Below are positions 1-8,340 of a DNA stretch of 51,927 bases, piece after piece (position 1 is the first letter of the stretch; each line of letters starts with the position of its first letter). The position numbers and the translations under genes were made by a program. The notes under the pieces were generated by a model. It had not been told where the DNA came from, did no database searches, and worked only from the letters and a program-made list of their open reading frames with translations. This DNA comes from Lachnospiraceae bacterium (GTDB lineage Bacteria > Bacillota > Clostridia > Lachnospirales > Lachnospiraceae). The stretch is from NCBI GenBank assembly GCA_017392525.1, contig JAFOVD010000032.1, positions 1 to 51,927 on the forward strand, in the 5' to 3' direction.

Positions 1-890
1 ATTACTTTTGCAATGCCAAGCTGCGATGTCGAACTTGGACAGTTATGTCCAATACCACGACTGATCTGTCCGCAAATAACCGCCAGAATATCTGCATCCA
101 CTGCCTTTGGATTGACCGCAATATAGCCGATTCTCTCCCCCGGAAGGGAAAGACTCTTACTAAAAGAATAACAGGTCAAAGTATTATCATAATATCTTGC
201 CGGATATGGGACTTCCACCCCGTCAAATGCAATCTCACGATATGGTTCATCCGAAATCAAGAAAATCTCATGACCATATTCCTCTTGCTTCTGATTTAAG
301 ATCTCCGCAAGTCTTTTTAGCGTCTTCTCGGAATAAACTACACCGGATGGGTTATTCGGCGTATTAATTAAAACTGCCTGGACATTGGGATTTAACATTT
401 CTAGAAATGCTTCTTCCTGAATCTGAAAATCCTCCGTTCTGGCAGGTACCACCTTTAATACCGCTCCCGCATCACCAATATAAGGCATATATTCCGGGAA
501 AAATGGTGCAAATGTGATAACTTCATCCCCGGGTTTTGTAACAAGTCGCACCGCATGAGCAATCGCAGATGCTGCACCACTTGTCATAAAAATGTGCTTC
601 GTCTCATATGGAATATCAAATCTTCTCTTCAAACTATCTGCTACGATTTCTCTCACAGATGTATTACCCAAGGACGGACTATAGCCATGAAGTTCCATCG
701 GATCCATATGTTCATACATATCAATTACAGAATTTGTAAAATCCTCCGTACATGGAACGGATGGATTGCCAAGACTATAATCAAAAACATTCTCATAACC
801 AATTTCCTGTCCTCGGGCGGTTGCATATTCACTCAACTCTCGAATAACAGATTTTGCTTCCAGTCTCCTCTTGTATGTTTCGTTAATCAT
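1..890 (-). CDS. Pyridoxal-phosphate aminotransferase, class I/II (partial, 3' end outside window)
   Basis: The minus-strand frame opens with ATG at 890 (MINETYKRRLEAKS) behind AGGAGAAG and stays open to base 1, so about 296 residues are visible and the C-terminus lies outside. The fold-type I aminotransferase pattern is clear: LGNPSVP near the N-terminus, the TPNNPSG substrate/PLP segment, SDEPYREI, and the PLP lysine in SFSKSLSLPGERIG at about residue 245. The family transfers amino groups between amino acids and 2-oxo acids in the cytoplasm; the substrate cannot be read here. Its start codon overlaps the stop of the ABC ATPase remnant (AATGATTAA), so it was probably the downstream gene of an older ABC operon. 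A second aminotransferase of the same superfamily, dapL, is at 20149-21342. Confidence 0.9.
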   Translation of the reverse strand, partial: MINETYKRRLEAKSVIRELSEYATARGQEIGYENVFDYSLGNPSVPCTEDFTNSVIDMYEHMDPMELHGYSPSLGNTSVREIVADSLKRRFDIPYETKHIFMTSGAASAIAHAVRLVTKPGDEVITFAPFFPEYMPYIGDAGAVLKVVPARTEDFQIQEEAFLEMLNPNVQAVLINTPNNPSGVVYSEKTLKRLAEILNQKQEEYGHEIFLISDEPYREIAFDGVEVPYPARYYDNTLTCYSFSKSLSLPGERIGYIAVNPKAVDADILAVICGQISRGIGHNCPSSTSQLGIAKV

Positions 891-1018
891 TTTTTCTTCT
901 CCTAACTAGCTTTCCTTCGTTAATCTCATAAACTTTGTCACAAAGTCTCTCTATATCCCCTTGATTATGTGATGACAGTATAATCGTCTTCCCGCTAGAT
1001 TTCAAATCCAAAAGCAGA
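883..1018 (-). pseudogene. C-terminal stump of an ABC transporter ATP-binding protein
   Basis: In the minus frame that begins right behind the ZIP gene stop codon, about 45 residues read as the end of an ABC ATPase: LLLDLKSSGKTIILSSHN, then GDIERLCDKVYEINEGK and a stop at 883-885. The TIILSSHN segment carries the H-loop histidine and CDKVYEINEGKL is the usual post-H-loop tail of multidrug-type ATPases. Walker A, signature and Walker B are absent because the frame runs into the ZIP gene. There is no start codon or ribosome site of its own. I read this as a broken gene whose 5' part was replaced when the ZIP gene arrived or by a deletion. Its stop overlaps the downstream aminotransferase start. 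Confidence 0.8.
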
Positions 1019-1801
1019 TTACCCCAGTGCCGTATCAAGTGCCATCATCAAAGTAAATCCAACGGCAAACATCACAACCGCAAAATGGCTGTGCTCTCCG
1101 GAAGCCATCTCGGGAATCAATTCCTCCACGACAACATAAATCATCGCGCCCGCTGCAAACCCAAGTAAATAGGGAAGAACAGGAACCATCACGCTGGATA
1201 ATAAAATCGTAACCACAGCTCCTATTGGCTCAACCAATCCTGATAAAAAGCCACCAAGGAAGGAATATCCCTTTGTCTTCCCCTCCGAATATAAGGGCAT
1301 CGAAATAATCGCCCCTTCTGGATAATTTTGAATCGCGATACCAATCGCCAATGCAAATGCTCCACCCATTGTGATTCCCGTATTTCCAGATAGCCATCCT
1401 GCCAATACGACACCTACTGCCATCCCTTCCGGAATATTATGCAGCGTCACTGCAAGAACCATCATTGTTGTCTTTTGCAATTTAGTATGCGGACCCTCAG
1501 CTTCTTCACTATTTAGATGTAAATGTGGAATCAAATGATCTAAAAACATCAAAAATCCCATACCAATCCATATACCCACCGTTGCAGGAATAAATGCAAG
1601 ATGACCCATTTCTACTTCTTGCTCCATAGCAGGTATAATCAAGCTCCAAACGGATGCCGCAATCATAACACCTGCTGCAAACCCCTGCAGCATACGCTCG
1701 GTTTTTAGACTGATATTTTCTTTCATGAAGAAAACATTCGCTGCACCTAAGGTTGTACCAATAAACGGGATTAACACACCCAGTAAAACTTTAGAAATCA
1801 T
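1019..1801 (-). CDS. ZIP family divalent metal transporter (ZupT-like)
   Basis: This 260-residue polytopic protein has about eight membrane segments and both signature motifs of the ZIP family: HNIPEG in TM4 and QNYPEG in TM5, which form the metal path. A histidine-bearing cytoplasmic stretch (DHLIPHLHLNSEEA) lies before TM4. ZIP proteins import zinc, iron or manganese; the metal is not determined by sequence. Length matches bacterial ZupT/GufA types. The start ATG at 1801 follows AGAGGATAGGAAAT. Its stop codon directly abuts the ABC ATPase stump, so the gene sits at a rearrangement junction. An inverted repeat upstream at 1867-1881 could be an operator. Confidence 0.9.
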   Translation of the reverse strand: MISKVLLGVLIPFIGTTLGAANVFFMKENISLKTERMLQGFAAGVMIAASVWSLIIPAMEQEVEMGHLAFIPATVGIWIGMGFLMFLDHLIPHLHLNSEEAEGPHTKLQKTTMMVLAVTLHNIPEGMAVGVVLAGWLSGNTGITMGGAFALAIGIAIQNYPEGAIISMPLYSEGKTKGYSFLGGFLSGLVEPIGAVVTILLSSVMVPVLPYLLGFAAGAMIYVVVEELIPEMASGEHSHFAVVMFAVGFTLMMALDTALG

Positions 1802-1866
1802 ATTTCCTATCCTCTTTCTCTATATAAATCCCCACTTTTTAGATACTTTAATACCTCTTAAGACTA

Positions 1867-1881
1867 TCACAAATTGTGTGA
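1867..1881 (-). promoter_or_regulatory. Inverted repeat in the ZIP gene promoter region
   Basis: TCACA-N5-TGTGA forms a short dyad 66-80 bases upstream of the ZIP start. A TTGATA-like -35 (1883-1888, minus) sits next to it, so the dyad would lie in the promoter spacer. A metal-responsive operator is only an inference; the arms are five bases long. Confidence 0.35.
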
Positions 1882-1909
1882 ATATCAAAGTATACTTCCT
1901 CTTTACGAT

Positions 1910-2719
1910 TTATATCACACAATACGGAATTAAATACATCGAAACAAGCTTCTCTATAACACTGCTATCTAACGAAGAATTCATAGACTCAAATGTACAT
2001 ATCAATTGAGTCCCTGGATAAATCCCACTCTTTATATATTCATTTATCTTTTTCACTGCATTATTTGCATATTTTTCATCATTCATCATTCCGTCATGTT
2101 CCCAATAGATTTCTTTTTCATCCTCAATATTATAAAAAGTAAAATCTGGAAATATTACGCGCCCACTTACCAACTGCAGTGGGCACTCATATTTGTATAA
2201 TATCCCATGATCGTAAAAGCAATCCGCCAAAATCTTTTCAGATTTTGACCGGACATATTCGCCCTTTTTTGTTTGAAACTTAGGGTCATTTTCCGCTATT
2301 TCTTTACCTCGATACTCTTTTTCATACCATTTCATCAATTTCTGCTCTCTCGTTAATTCAACCGGCAAAACTAAATCTTGCTTTGCTGGATGTAATTCAT
2401 GCAAAATATCGTCTAACGAAGCATTGTCCAAACTTCGCTCAAGTTTATATAACAATTTCAATTGTTTCCCAGTTATCTTCTGAATTTTACTATCATACTC
2501 TTTTTGTGCAAGCGCATAAATCAGATCCTTTTCACTTTTTCTCAGATATCTTCTCTCCCTCTTTTGATCAACCATTCTATTATGAAAAAACTTCACGTGG
2601 TTCTCAGAAATAGAACATTGTAAATTTCCCAGCGGCACTTCCACCAAGCGCTCGCTAGCCTTCTTATAAGCTCTTTCCAATTTCTGTTTTTCTTTCCTAA
2701 TTTCCTCAATAAATGACAT
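1910..2719 (-). CDS. Uncharacterised protein with a PD-(D/E)XK nuclease-like C-terminal region
   Basis: This 269-residue protein has a lysine/glutamate-rich, probably helical N-terminal half (about 1-130). The C-terminal half resembles a PD-(D/E)XK fold: a helix with E (VRSKSEKILADCFYDHG), a strand ending in FPDFTF, then EIYWEHDG. The D of PDF and the E of YWEH are at the spacing expected for the metal-binding pair, although the last motif is ExxWEH rather than ExK. Such domains cut or bind DNA, but the function here is unknown. The start ATG at 2719 follows GGGGGATTATT. It has no operon partner; a 51-bp tandem repeat array lies upstream and a terminator separates it from rlmD. Confidence 0.65.
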   Translation of the reverse strand: MSFIEEIRKEKQKLERAYKKASERLVEVPLGNLQCSISENHVKFFHNRMVDQKRERRYLRKSEKDLIYALAQKEYDSKIQKITGKQLKLLYKLERSLDNASLDDILHELHPAKQDLVLPVELTREQKLMKWYEKEYRGKEIAENDPKFQTKKGEYVRSKSEKILADCFYDHGILYKYECPLQLVSGRVIFPDFTFYNIEDEKEIYWEHDGMMNDEKYANNAVKKINEYIKSGIYPGTQLICTFESMNSSLDSSVIEKLVSMYLIPYCVI

Positions 2720-2748
2720 AATAATCCCCCTAACTTGTTTTCGCTATT

Positions 2749-2924
2749 GTTCTCTGTACACCACCAATACTGCTTTTCTGGTGCACAGTTTTCATTTTTG
2801 TTCTACGTGCACCACCAAATCTGCTTTTCCTGGTGTATAATTTTCATTTTCTACTTCTCTGCACCTCCGAACCCGCTTTTCCTGGTGTACAATTTTCATT
2901 TTTCTCTTCTCTACACCCCCTGCC
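2749..2924. repeat. Tandem array of about 51-bp units, 3.4 copies, each with an internal inverted repeat
   Basis: Units begin near 2749, 2800, 2851 and 2904 (the last partial), with periods of 51, 51 and 53 bases. Each complete unit holds a CACCA-type arm, a CTGCTTTTC centre and a TGGTG arm. In the first unit TGTACACCA faces TGGTGCACA, and in the second and third units bases in the arms differ, with only part of the pairing kept. The array sits directly upstream of the PD-(D/E)XK-like gene. Plus-strand open frames across it are by-products of the repeat. Confidence 0.75.
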
Positions 2925-3073
2925 AACAATCAAAACAACCTGTTTACAAAATACCTCTTTTGCATCCACTTCCCACACTTTCCATCATATTTCTCACACC
3001 ATGCAAATTCAAATTAAGAAATCATGGATTCTATTAAAACATTCTAAAAAAGCCCCACATGGTTCTGATGAGC

Positions 3074-3123
3074 AAAAAGCCCCGCAGGTTCTGAGGGTCA
3101 CCTCAGAACCATACAGGGCTTTT
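3074..3123 (-). terminator. Rho-independent terminator of rlmD
   Basis: A perfect 10-bp stem (GGTTCTGAGG / CCTCAGAACC, loop GTCA) is enclosed by AAAAGCCC / GGGCTTTT. On the minus strand it is followed by a U-rich GGGGCTTTTTGC tail, and the plus orientation also ends in TTTT. A degenerate half copy (AAGCCCCACATGGTTCTGA) lies just beside it at about 3050-3068, a sign of local duplication. Confidence 0.85.
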
Positions 3124-3135
3124 ATCTCATCTATA

Positions 3136-3213
3136 TACGAACTACTTCTTTATTTGCATTGTACGAACTACTTCTTTATTTACATTGTACGAACTACTTC
3201 TTTATTTACATTT
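3136..3213. repeat. 26-bp tandem repeat, three copies, covering the 3' end of rlmD
   Basis: TACGAACTACTTCTTTATTT plus six bases starts at 3136, 3162 and 3188 with exact 26-base spacing and almost no divergence. The third copy runs into the last codons and stop of rlmD (stop at 3202-3204), so the array appears to come from repeated duplication of sequence at the gene's end. It lies between the stop codon and the terminator. Confidence 0.85.
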
Positions 3214-4656
3214 CTTTAACAAGCAAATGGTCTCACAATGATATGTTGCCGGGAACATATCCACGGCGCACATACGTGTTACATCATAACCACGGGCAAG
3301 GAAGATTTCGAGGTCACGAGCTAAGGATGTTGGTTTGCAGGAGATGTAAATCATAGAATCTACATCATAGCTTAAAATCTTCTCGATAGCTTTTGGCTGG
3401 ATTCCTTCTCTTGGTGGATCGAGTACGATGAAATCAGGTTTTCCCTCTAACTCGCTCAATACTTTATACACATCGCCAGCGAGGAAATCGCAGTTAGATA
3501 ATCCATTTAAACCTGCATTTTCTTTTGCAGCTTCTACCGCTTCCGCTACTAATTCAATACCAAGAACTTCTTTCGATACGGATGCAAGCATCTGCGCAAT
3601 CGTACCGGTTCCGGAATACAAGTCATAAACCAGCTTTTCCTTCAAGAAATCAGAATCAATCTCAGAATCTTCCATAATTCTTGCTTTATGATCTGTAACT
3701 TCTAACTCTTTATCCAAAATGAATCTACGCGCTGTATCGTAGAGAACTTCCGCACCAAGCGAATTTGTCTGGAAGAAGGAGAATGGCGTAATCTTGAATT
3801 TCAAATTCAAGAGCTTTTCATAGAAATAATCCTCGCCATAGAGAATCTCCGTTCCCTCATCCTTAATGGCATCCGCTTCCTGATCATTTCTCGTATGAAG
3901 AAGTCCACGAAGCGTACCTTCCAGCTTCTGAGATTTCAACATCTCTGTATAGGCCTCTAAGAGAGCCTTCTCTTCCGCTTCCTCGATCTGTGTACTCGTA
4001 ACAAGGTCCACTAAAATCTCTCCCGTGTACTTCGCCTTACGAACAAGCAGATGACGGAGGTATCCCTCGTGTCGAAGTCTATGATAATAGGAAATGTTGC
4101 GTTCTCTAAAAAATTCCAATGTCGCTGACAATACCAGACGCATATCCGCATCCATAATTCTACAGTCTGAAACTGTAACGATATCATAGAAACTTCCACG
4201 CTTATGCATACCCAGAGAAAGTGGGCCATCCTTGACTTCATCACCGAATGTGAATTCCATCTTATTTCTATAATTGTCTTCTTCTGGAGAGCCAATCAAA
4301 CCTTCCCAAACAGCAGAAAGCTTCTCTTCTCCCAGAACCGGTCTGAATAAATCCAGTTCCATGGACTCTTTCAATTTCAGCTGTTCTTCATAAGGAACAG
4401 ACTGATAGGAACATCCACCGCAAGCGCCAAAATGCTCACATACATTCTCTTTTGTCTCCAATGGAGATTTCTCAAGAATTTCAAGCGTCATCCCCTCTGC
4501 TTTGGATTTACTGCTCTTCTTAATTCGGCAACGTACTGTCTGCCCTGGAATCACATTCTTCGTACGGAAGAGTTCCCCCTCTTCCGTCTCCACTACACCT
4601 TTATTTGGAAAACTGCCGCAAATCACTTTGCCGTCTAAAATCTGACCTTTTTTCAT
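3202..4656 (-). CDS. rlmD: 23S rRNA (uracil-C5)-methyltransferase, RlmD/TrmA (RumA) family
   Basis: The protein methylates uridine at C5 in rRNA or tRNA using S-adenosylmethionine. An N-terminal TRAM-like domain (about 1-60) precedes an iron-sulfur cysteine cluster CEHFGACGGC (C73, C79, C82, with a fourth Cys in VSDCRIMD). The SAM-binding loop is DLYSGTGTI, the LDPPREG motif is present, and the catalytic cysteine is in IYISCKPTSLARDL. I chose ATG at 4656 because AGAAGGAGA sits just upstream; a longer frame from 4683 lacks a ribosome site. Length (484 aa) fits RumA-type enzymes of Firmicutes, which often carry two paralogues, so the exact target uridine is uncertain. Confidence 0.9.
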   Translation of the reverse strand: MKKGQILDGKVICGSFPNKGVVETEEGELFRTKNVIPGQTVRCRIKKSSKSKAEGMTLEILEKSPLETKENVCEHFGACGGCSYQSVPYEEQLKLKESMELDLFRPVLGEEKLSAVWEGLIGSPEEDNYRNKMEFTFGDEVKDGPLSLGMHKRGSFYDIVTVSDCRIMDADMRLVLSATLEFFRERNISYYHRLRHEGYLRHLLVRKAKYTGEILVDLVTSTQIEEAEEKALLEAYTEMLKSQKLEGTLRGLLHTRNDQEADAIKDEGTEILYGEDYFYEKLLNLKFKITPFSFFQTNSLGAEVLYDTARRFILDKELEVTDHKARIMEDSEIDSDFLKEKLVYDLYSGTGTIAQMLASVSKEVLGIELVAEAVEAAKENAGLNGLSNCDFLAGDVYKVLSELEGKPDFIVLDPPREGIQPKAIEKILSYDVDSMIYISCKPTSLARDLEIFLARGYDVTRMCAVDMFPATYHCETICLLKKCK

Positions 4657-4680
4657 GTATTCTCCTTCTAATTTCAATAA

Positions 4681-4717
4681 CAAAAAAGAAACTCTTCCAT
4701 AACTTCTATGAAAGAGT
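4681..4717 (-). terminator. Terminator downstream of the small acidic membrane protein
   Basis: On the minus strand ACTCTTTCAT pairs with ATGGAAGAGT (one G-U) across a seven-base loop and is followed by TTCTTTTTTG. It lies between the 4762 stop codon and the rlmD start. Confidence 0.75.
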
Positions 4718-4761
4718 CCCTTGTATTTTATATGCTATGTCAGAACAATGCAACTAGAATT

Positions 4762-4962
4762 CTATTCGTCATCCTCATCAAAGAGGCTATCATCCTCTTC
4801 ATAGTCATCATCATAAAATTCATCGTCGAATTCATCCATAAATTCATCATCGTAATCCGGTTTGAAATAACGATACAATGCATATGCTGCAGCAGCAACT
4901 GCCGCCAATGCAATAACAACTCCAATGATAACCCCGATTGTATGCTTAACTGAATTCTTCAT
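4762..4962 (-). CDS. Small single-pass membrane protein with an acidic C-terminal tail
   Basis: This 66-residue protein has a short basic N-terminus (MKNSVKH), one hydrophobic helix (about residues 8-29) and a tail of about 30 residues that is almost wholly Asp, Glu, Tyr and Phe (for example EFDDEFYDDDYEEDD). The charge pattern predicts an inside tail or a signal anchor; orientation is not certain. A strong AGGAGG precedes the ATG at 4962, an extended -10 is at 5028-5036 and a terminator follows, so it looks like a self-contained real gene. Comparable YtxH-like small proteins are common in clostridia, but I do not recognise a function. Confidence 0.75.
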   Translation of the reverse strand: MKNSVKHTIGVIIGVVIALAAVAAAAYALYRYFKPDYDDEFMDEFDDEFYDDDYEEDDSLFDEDDE

Positions 4963-5027
4963 AATGTTCCTCCTGTAGTTACCTTCTCAGATTTCGTAGC
5001 AGGAAATGCTACAACTATATATTCAAA

Positions 5028-5036
5028 ATTATAGCA
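5028..5036 (-). promoter_or_regulatory. Extended -10 promoter element for the 4762-4962 gene
   Basis: TGCTATAAT on the minus strand is a perfect extended -10, about 65 bases upstream of the start codon. No good -35 is visible. The leader also holds a small hairpin (GTAGCA-TTTCC-TGCTAC). Confidence 0.55.
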
Positions 5037-5076
5037 CACTTCCACTAAATTTAACTAGCACTTCCACCGATTTTAA

Positions 5077-7431
5077 CTAGCATTTCTTCAATTTCGCAAA
5101 GCTGGCAAACATTTTCTTCACTCCAACACGGTCGAAATCCACGGTAACTTCATAATCACGTCCGCCATCATTAATCTTCTGCACAGTACCTTCACCAAAC
5201 TTTACATGCTTCACGCGATCACCAACATCATAGGAAAGGGAGCCCTTCTCAATCTTGGTTCCAAAATTCTTAGAGCTTGTACGTGCTTTATATTCTGCCG
5301 CCTGTCTCGCCTGGTTTTTCCACGGATTTCTGCCGGATCTGACACCGCTCATTCCTGCGCCATCACCGCCGAACCCCTTCTGGATGTCCGAACGGCCAAA
5401 TATGTTTCCACCGCCATAACTACCGGCAGATGCATTTCCACCATCAAATGGATTACCTTCTAAGAATGGCAAATCGTCCTTTCGCTTTGGCTCCCAGAGA
5501 TTTCCACGAATCATCTCTGAAGGAATCTCCTTCACAAATCTGGAAATAGCACCGAACTGCGTTTCACCACGAATCATACGCATCTTCGCGCTAGTCATGG
5601 TAAGTTTCTTTTCTGCACGGGTAATACCTACATAGCACAGGCGTCTTTCCTCTTCCAACTCATCGCTTTCATCTGAAAGAGACATATAACTTGGAAATAA
5701 TCCATCTTCCATTCCGGCCATATAGACATTTGGAAACTCCAAACCCTTGGCAGAATGAAGTGTCATAAGTACCACATAGTCTGTATCATCTTCCAGATTA
5801 TCAATATCCGCTACCAGTGCCACTTCTTCAAGGAAACCGGAAAGAGATGGCTCATCGGCATCCATTGTATAAGTAACTGCTTTATTCACTAATTCATCTA
5901 TATTTTCTATACGGGCCTTGGCTTCATCCGTATTTTCGACCTTTAAATCTTCCAGATATCCGGTTTGATCCAGGATTTCCCTGATCAACTCCGGAACCGT
6001 ATGCTCTTTGGCAAAAACCTGCATCGCCTGAATAAAAAGAATAAATCCCTCTATCTTGGAAGCAGCCTTGCCAATCGATGGAATTGTATCTGCACCACAA
6101 AGTGCATCATAATAAGTCAGATTATTCATCATGGCAAAATCCGAAACACGGTTCAGTGTTGTTGCACCGATTCCTCGTTTTGGAACATTAATAATACGTC
6201 GAACTGCAATCTCGTCCACTGCATTATCAATGGTCTTAAGATATGCCAGGATATCCTTGATTTCTTTTCTTGCATAGAAGTTTACGCCACCTACAATCTT
6301 GTATGGCACGCCCATCTGAATCAACTTTTCTTCCAGGAGACGTGACTGCGCATTGGTACGATATAAGATCGCATTGTCACCATACTGGAACTCTCCTTCT
6401 CTCTTGGCTTTTACAATATTTGATGCAATATATCCGGCTTCTTCATATGCAGAATCAAACTGCTCAAAACAGATTTTCTCGCCCTTGTCATTTTCTGTCC
6501 ACAGAGCCTTGTCTTTACGCTTACCATTATTTGCAATCACCGCATTGGCAGCATCCAGAATCATCTGTGTACTACGATAATTCTGCTCCAGCTTAATCAC
6601 AGTAGCATCCTTGTAATTCTGTTCAAAATTCAGGATGTTATAGATATTTGCTCCACGGAATTTATAAATAGACTGGTCGTCATCACCAACGACACAGAGA
6701 TTATTTCTTCCACCTGCCAAAAGTCGTACTAATTCGAACTGAGCCGTGTTTGTATCCTGATACTCATCCACCATGACATACTGGAACTTCTCCTGGTAGT
6801 AGTTCAACACTTCCGAATCCAGTTTTAATAATTCCACCGTCTTCATTATCAAATCATCAAAATCCAGTGCATTACTCTGTCTTAATCGATTCTGGTATTC
6901 GCGATACACCTGTCCGACTCTTGTTCTATTAAAATCGCCCATTACACGATTTAAATATTCTTCCGGCCCTACAAGTTCATTCTTCGCAGATGAAATATAG
7001 TTTAAAAATGTCTTCTCTTTAAACTTCTTAGTATCGATTTCTAACTTCTTGCAGACCTCTTTCATCAGTGTCTTCTGATCGTCTGCATCATAAATCGTAA
7101 AATGGTTATCGTATCCCATTCGATCTATAAAGCGACGCAATATACGCACGCAAGAACTGTGAAATGTTGATACCCAGATAGATTCCGCGTCTTCATGAAT
7201 CATTCCGTTGATTCGCTCCCGCATCTCTCTTGCAGCCTTGTTTGTAAATGTAATCGCCATAATATGGTATGGCTCTACACCCTTCTCCTGAATCAGATAT
7301 GCAACACGATTGGTAAGTACTCGGGTTTTACCTGATCCTGCACCTGCCAGAATCAACACCGGTCCTTCTGTGGTGGTAACACCAATTTTCTGTTTGTCAT
7401 TTAAAGACTCTAATAAAATATTCTCTGCCAT
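5077..7431 (-). CDS. pcrA: ATP-dependent 3'-5' DNA helicase PcrA (UvrD/Rep family)
   Basis: This superfamily 1A helicase acts in repair and in clearing RNA polymerase or recombination proteins from DNA. The 784-residue sequence holds all expected motifs in order: Walker A GAGSGKT (about residues 31-37), ITFTNKAAREM, DEYQDTN (motif II), VGDDDQSIYKFRGA (motif III), QNYRS (motif IV), TLHSAKGLEFPNV (motif V) and VGITRAEKKL (motif VI). A glycine-rich linker leads to the C-terminal Tudor-like domain (DRVKHVKFGEGTV), which in PcrA binds RNA polymerase. Length is slightly above Bacillus PcrA. ATG at 7431 follows AAGAGG. It is transcribed alone or with the small gene downstream. Confidence 0.97.
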   Translation of the reverse strand: MAENILLESLNDKQKIGVTTTEGPVLILAGAGSGKTRVLTNRVAYLIQEKGVEPYHIMAITFTNKAAREMRERINGMIHEDAESIWVSTFHSSCVRILRRFIDRMGYDNHFTIYDADDQKTLMKEVCKKLEIDTKKFKEKTFLNYISSAKNELVGPEEYLNRVMGDFNRTRVGQVYREYQNRLRQSNALDFDDLIMKTVELLKLDSEVLNYYQEKFQYVMVDEYQDTNTAQFELVRLLAGGRNNLCVVGDDDQSIYKFRGANIYNILNFEQNYKDATVIKLEQNYRSTQMILDAANAVIANNGKRKDKALWTENDKGEKICFEQFDSAYEEAGYIASNIVKAKREGEFQYGDNAILYRTNAQSRLLEEKLIQMGVPYKIVGGVNFYARKEIKDILAYLKTIDNAVDEIAVRRIINVPKRGIGATTLNRVSDFAMMNNLTYYDALCGADTIPSIGKAASKIEGFILFIQAMQVFAKEHTVPELIREILDQTGYLEDLKVENTDEAKARIENIDELVNKAVTYTMDADEPSLSGFLEEVALVADIDNLEDDTDYVVLMTLHSAKGLEFPNVYMAGMEDGLFPSYMSLSDESDELEEERRLCYVGITRAEKKLTMTSAKMRMIRGETQFGAISRFVKEIPSEMIRGNLWEPKRKDDLPFLEGNPFDGGNASAGSYGGGNIFGRSDIQKGFGGDGAGMSGVRSGRNPWKNQARQAAEYKARTSSKNFGTKIEKGSLSYDVGDRVKHVKFGEGTVQKINDGGRDYEVTVDFDRVGVKKMFASFAKLKKC

Positions 7432-7549
7432 GAAAACCTCTTTACTAAAAATTCACTTCCAACATTATATATAACTTCCTATAGAAAATCTAGGTGAAAT
7501 AGAAAATATGTTCGGTATCCTCCCATACACATATCAGCTTATCTGTCTG

Positions 7550-7578
7550 TTGAGATATAGTTTTACAAACTATATAAT
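7550..7578 (+). promoter_or_regulatory. Sigma-A type promoter of the DUF1836 gene
   Basis: TTGAGA (7550-7555), a 17-base spacer and a perfect TATAAT (7573-7578) lie 22 bases upstream of the ATG at 7600. Confidence 0.8.
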
Positions 7579-7599
7579 ATTGCATGAGGTGAATTGCTT

Positions 7600-8226
7600 A
7601 TGAGTAAAGAATCCAGAGAGCAGATGTTCTCTTTTTTAAAGAAAATTACCGATTTGGACTATGTCCACCCGGAAGATATTACCGAGATTGAACTGTATAT
7701 GGATCAGGTTACATCCTTTATGGATTCCAATCTGCAATCCGTAAAACGTCATCCCGATGATAAGACACTGACCAAGAACATGATTAATAACTATACAAAA
7801 CACCATGTTCTGCCGGCTCCGGTAAAGAAAAAGTATTCCAGAGATCATGTACTTACTTTAATCATGATTTATTATTTGAAAAGTTTCTTGAGTATATCAG
7901 ATATTGAAGAAATACTTAAACCCATTGATGAAAGGTTCTTTGGACAGGATAAGGACATCAACTTCGCTGATATCTATGAGGAACTTGTCAAGATGGAGAC
8001 CAGGGAGATCGACGTAGTCATTTCCGATATTATGGAAAAATACAGACTCTCGCAAAAATTCTTCAAAGATCATGAATTCGAAGACCAGGAAGAAGCCGAT
8101 GTACTGCATCAGTTTGCTATGATTTGTAACCTCTCCTTCGATATTTATCTGAAGAAGATGCTAATAGAGACCATGGTTGATGACATGATAGCCAAAAGAA
8201 ATGAAAAGTCGAAAACAGACAAATAA
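7600..8226 (+). CDS. DUF1836 domain protein
   Basis: The 208-residue protein matches the DUF1836 pattern of Firmicutes: LTKNMINNYTKHHVLPAP, followed by KKKYSRDHVLTLIMIYYLK and an ISDIEEILKP helix. This region looks like a MerR-type winged helix (about residues 55-115), so a DNA-binding role is plausible but unproven. No membrane segment or signal peptide. I start at ATG 7600, nine bases after GAGGTG; a TTG two codons earlier is overlapped by the spacing region. It has its own promoter and a bidirectional terminator shared with glnN. Confidence 0.85.
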   Translation: MSKESREQMFSFLKKITDLDYVHPEDITEIELYMDQVTSFMDSNLQSVKRHPDDKTLTKNMINNYTKHHVLPAPVKKKYSRDHVLTLIMIYYLKSFLSISDIEEILKPIDERFFGQDKDINFADIYEELVKMETREIDVVISDIMEKYRLSQKFFKDHEFEDQEEADVLHQFAMICNLSFDIYLKKMLIETMVDDMIAKRNEKSKTDK

Positions 8227-8242
8227 TTATTTCCTAAAAAAC

Positions 8243-8283
8243 AAAGAGGCAACCCCCGCTCACTAGGGGTTGTCTCTTTTCTT
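8243..8283. terminator. Bidirectional terminator between DUF1836 gene and glnN
   Basis: AGAGGCAACCCC and GGGGTTGTCTCT form a 12-bp stem with one mismatch. T-rich tracts follow in both directions (TTTTCTTT on plus, TTTGTTTTTT on minus), so it serves both convergent genes. Confidence 0.85.
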
Positions 8284-8340
8284 TAGGAGAGATATGGACC
8301 CAAAGGAAGAAAGAATCCAAATCTCATATATTACAACGAT

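Noticed and set aside
2749-3213. CRISPR array
   Set aside because: The units are contiguous tandem copies with no unique spacers and no cas genes are nearby.
2735-3219. Plus-strand open frames across the intergenic region
   Set aside because: They are created by the 51-bp and 26-bp repeats, lack ribosome sites and have low-complexity Phe/His/Pro-rich translations.
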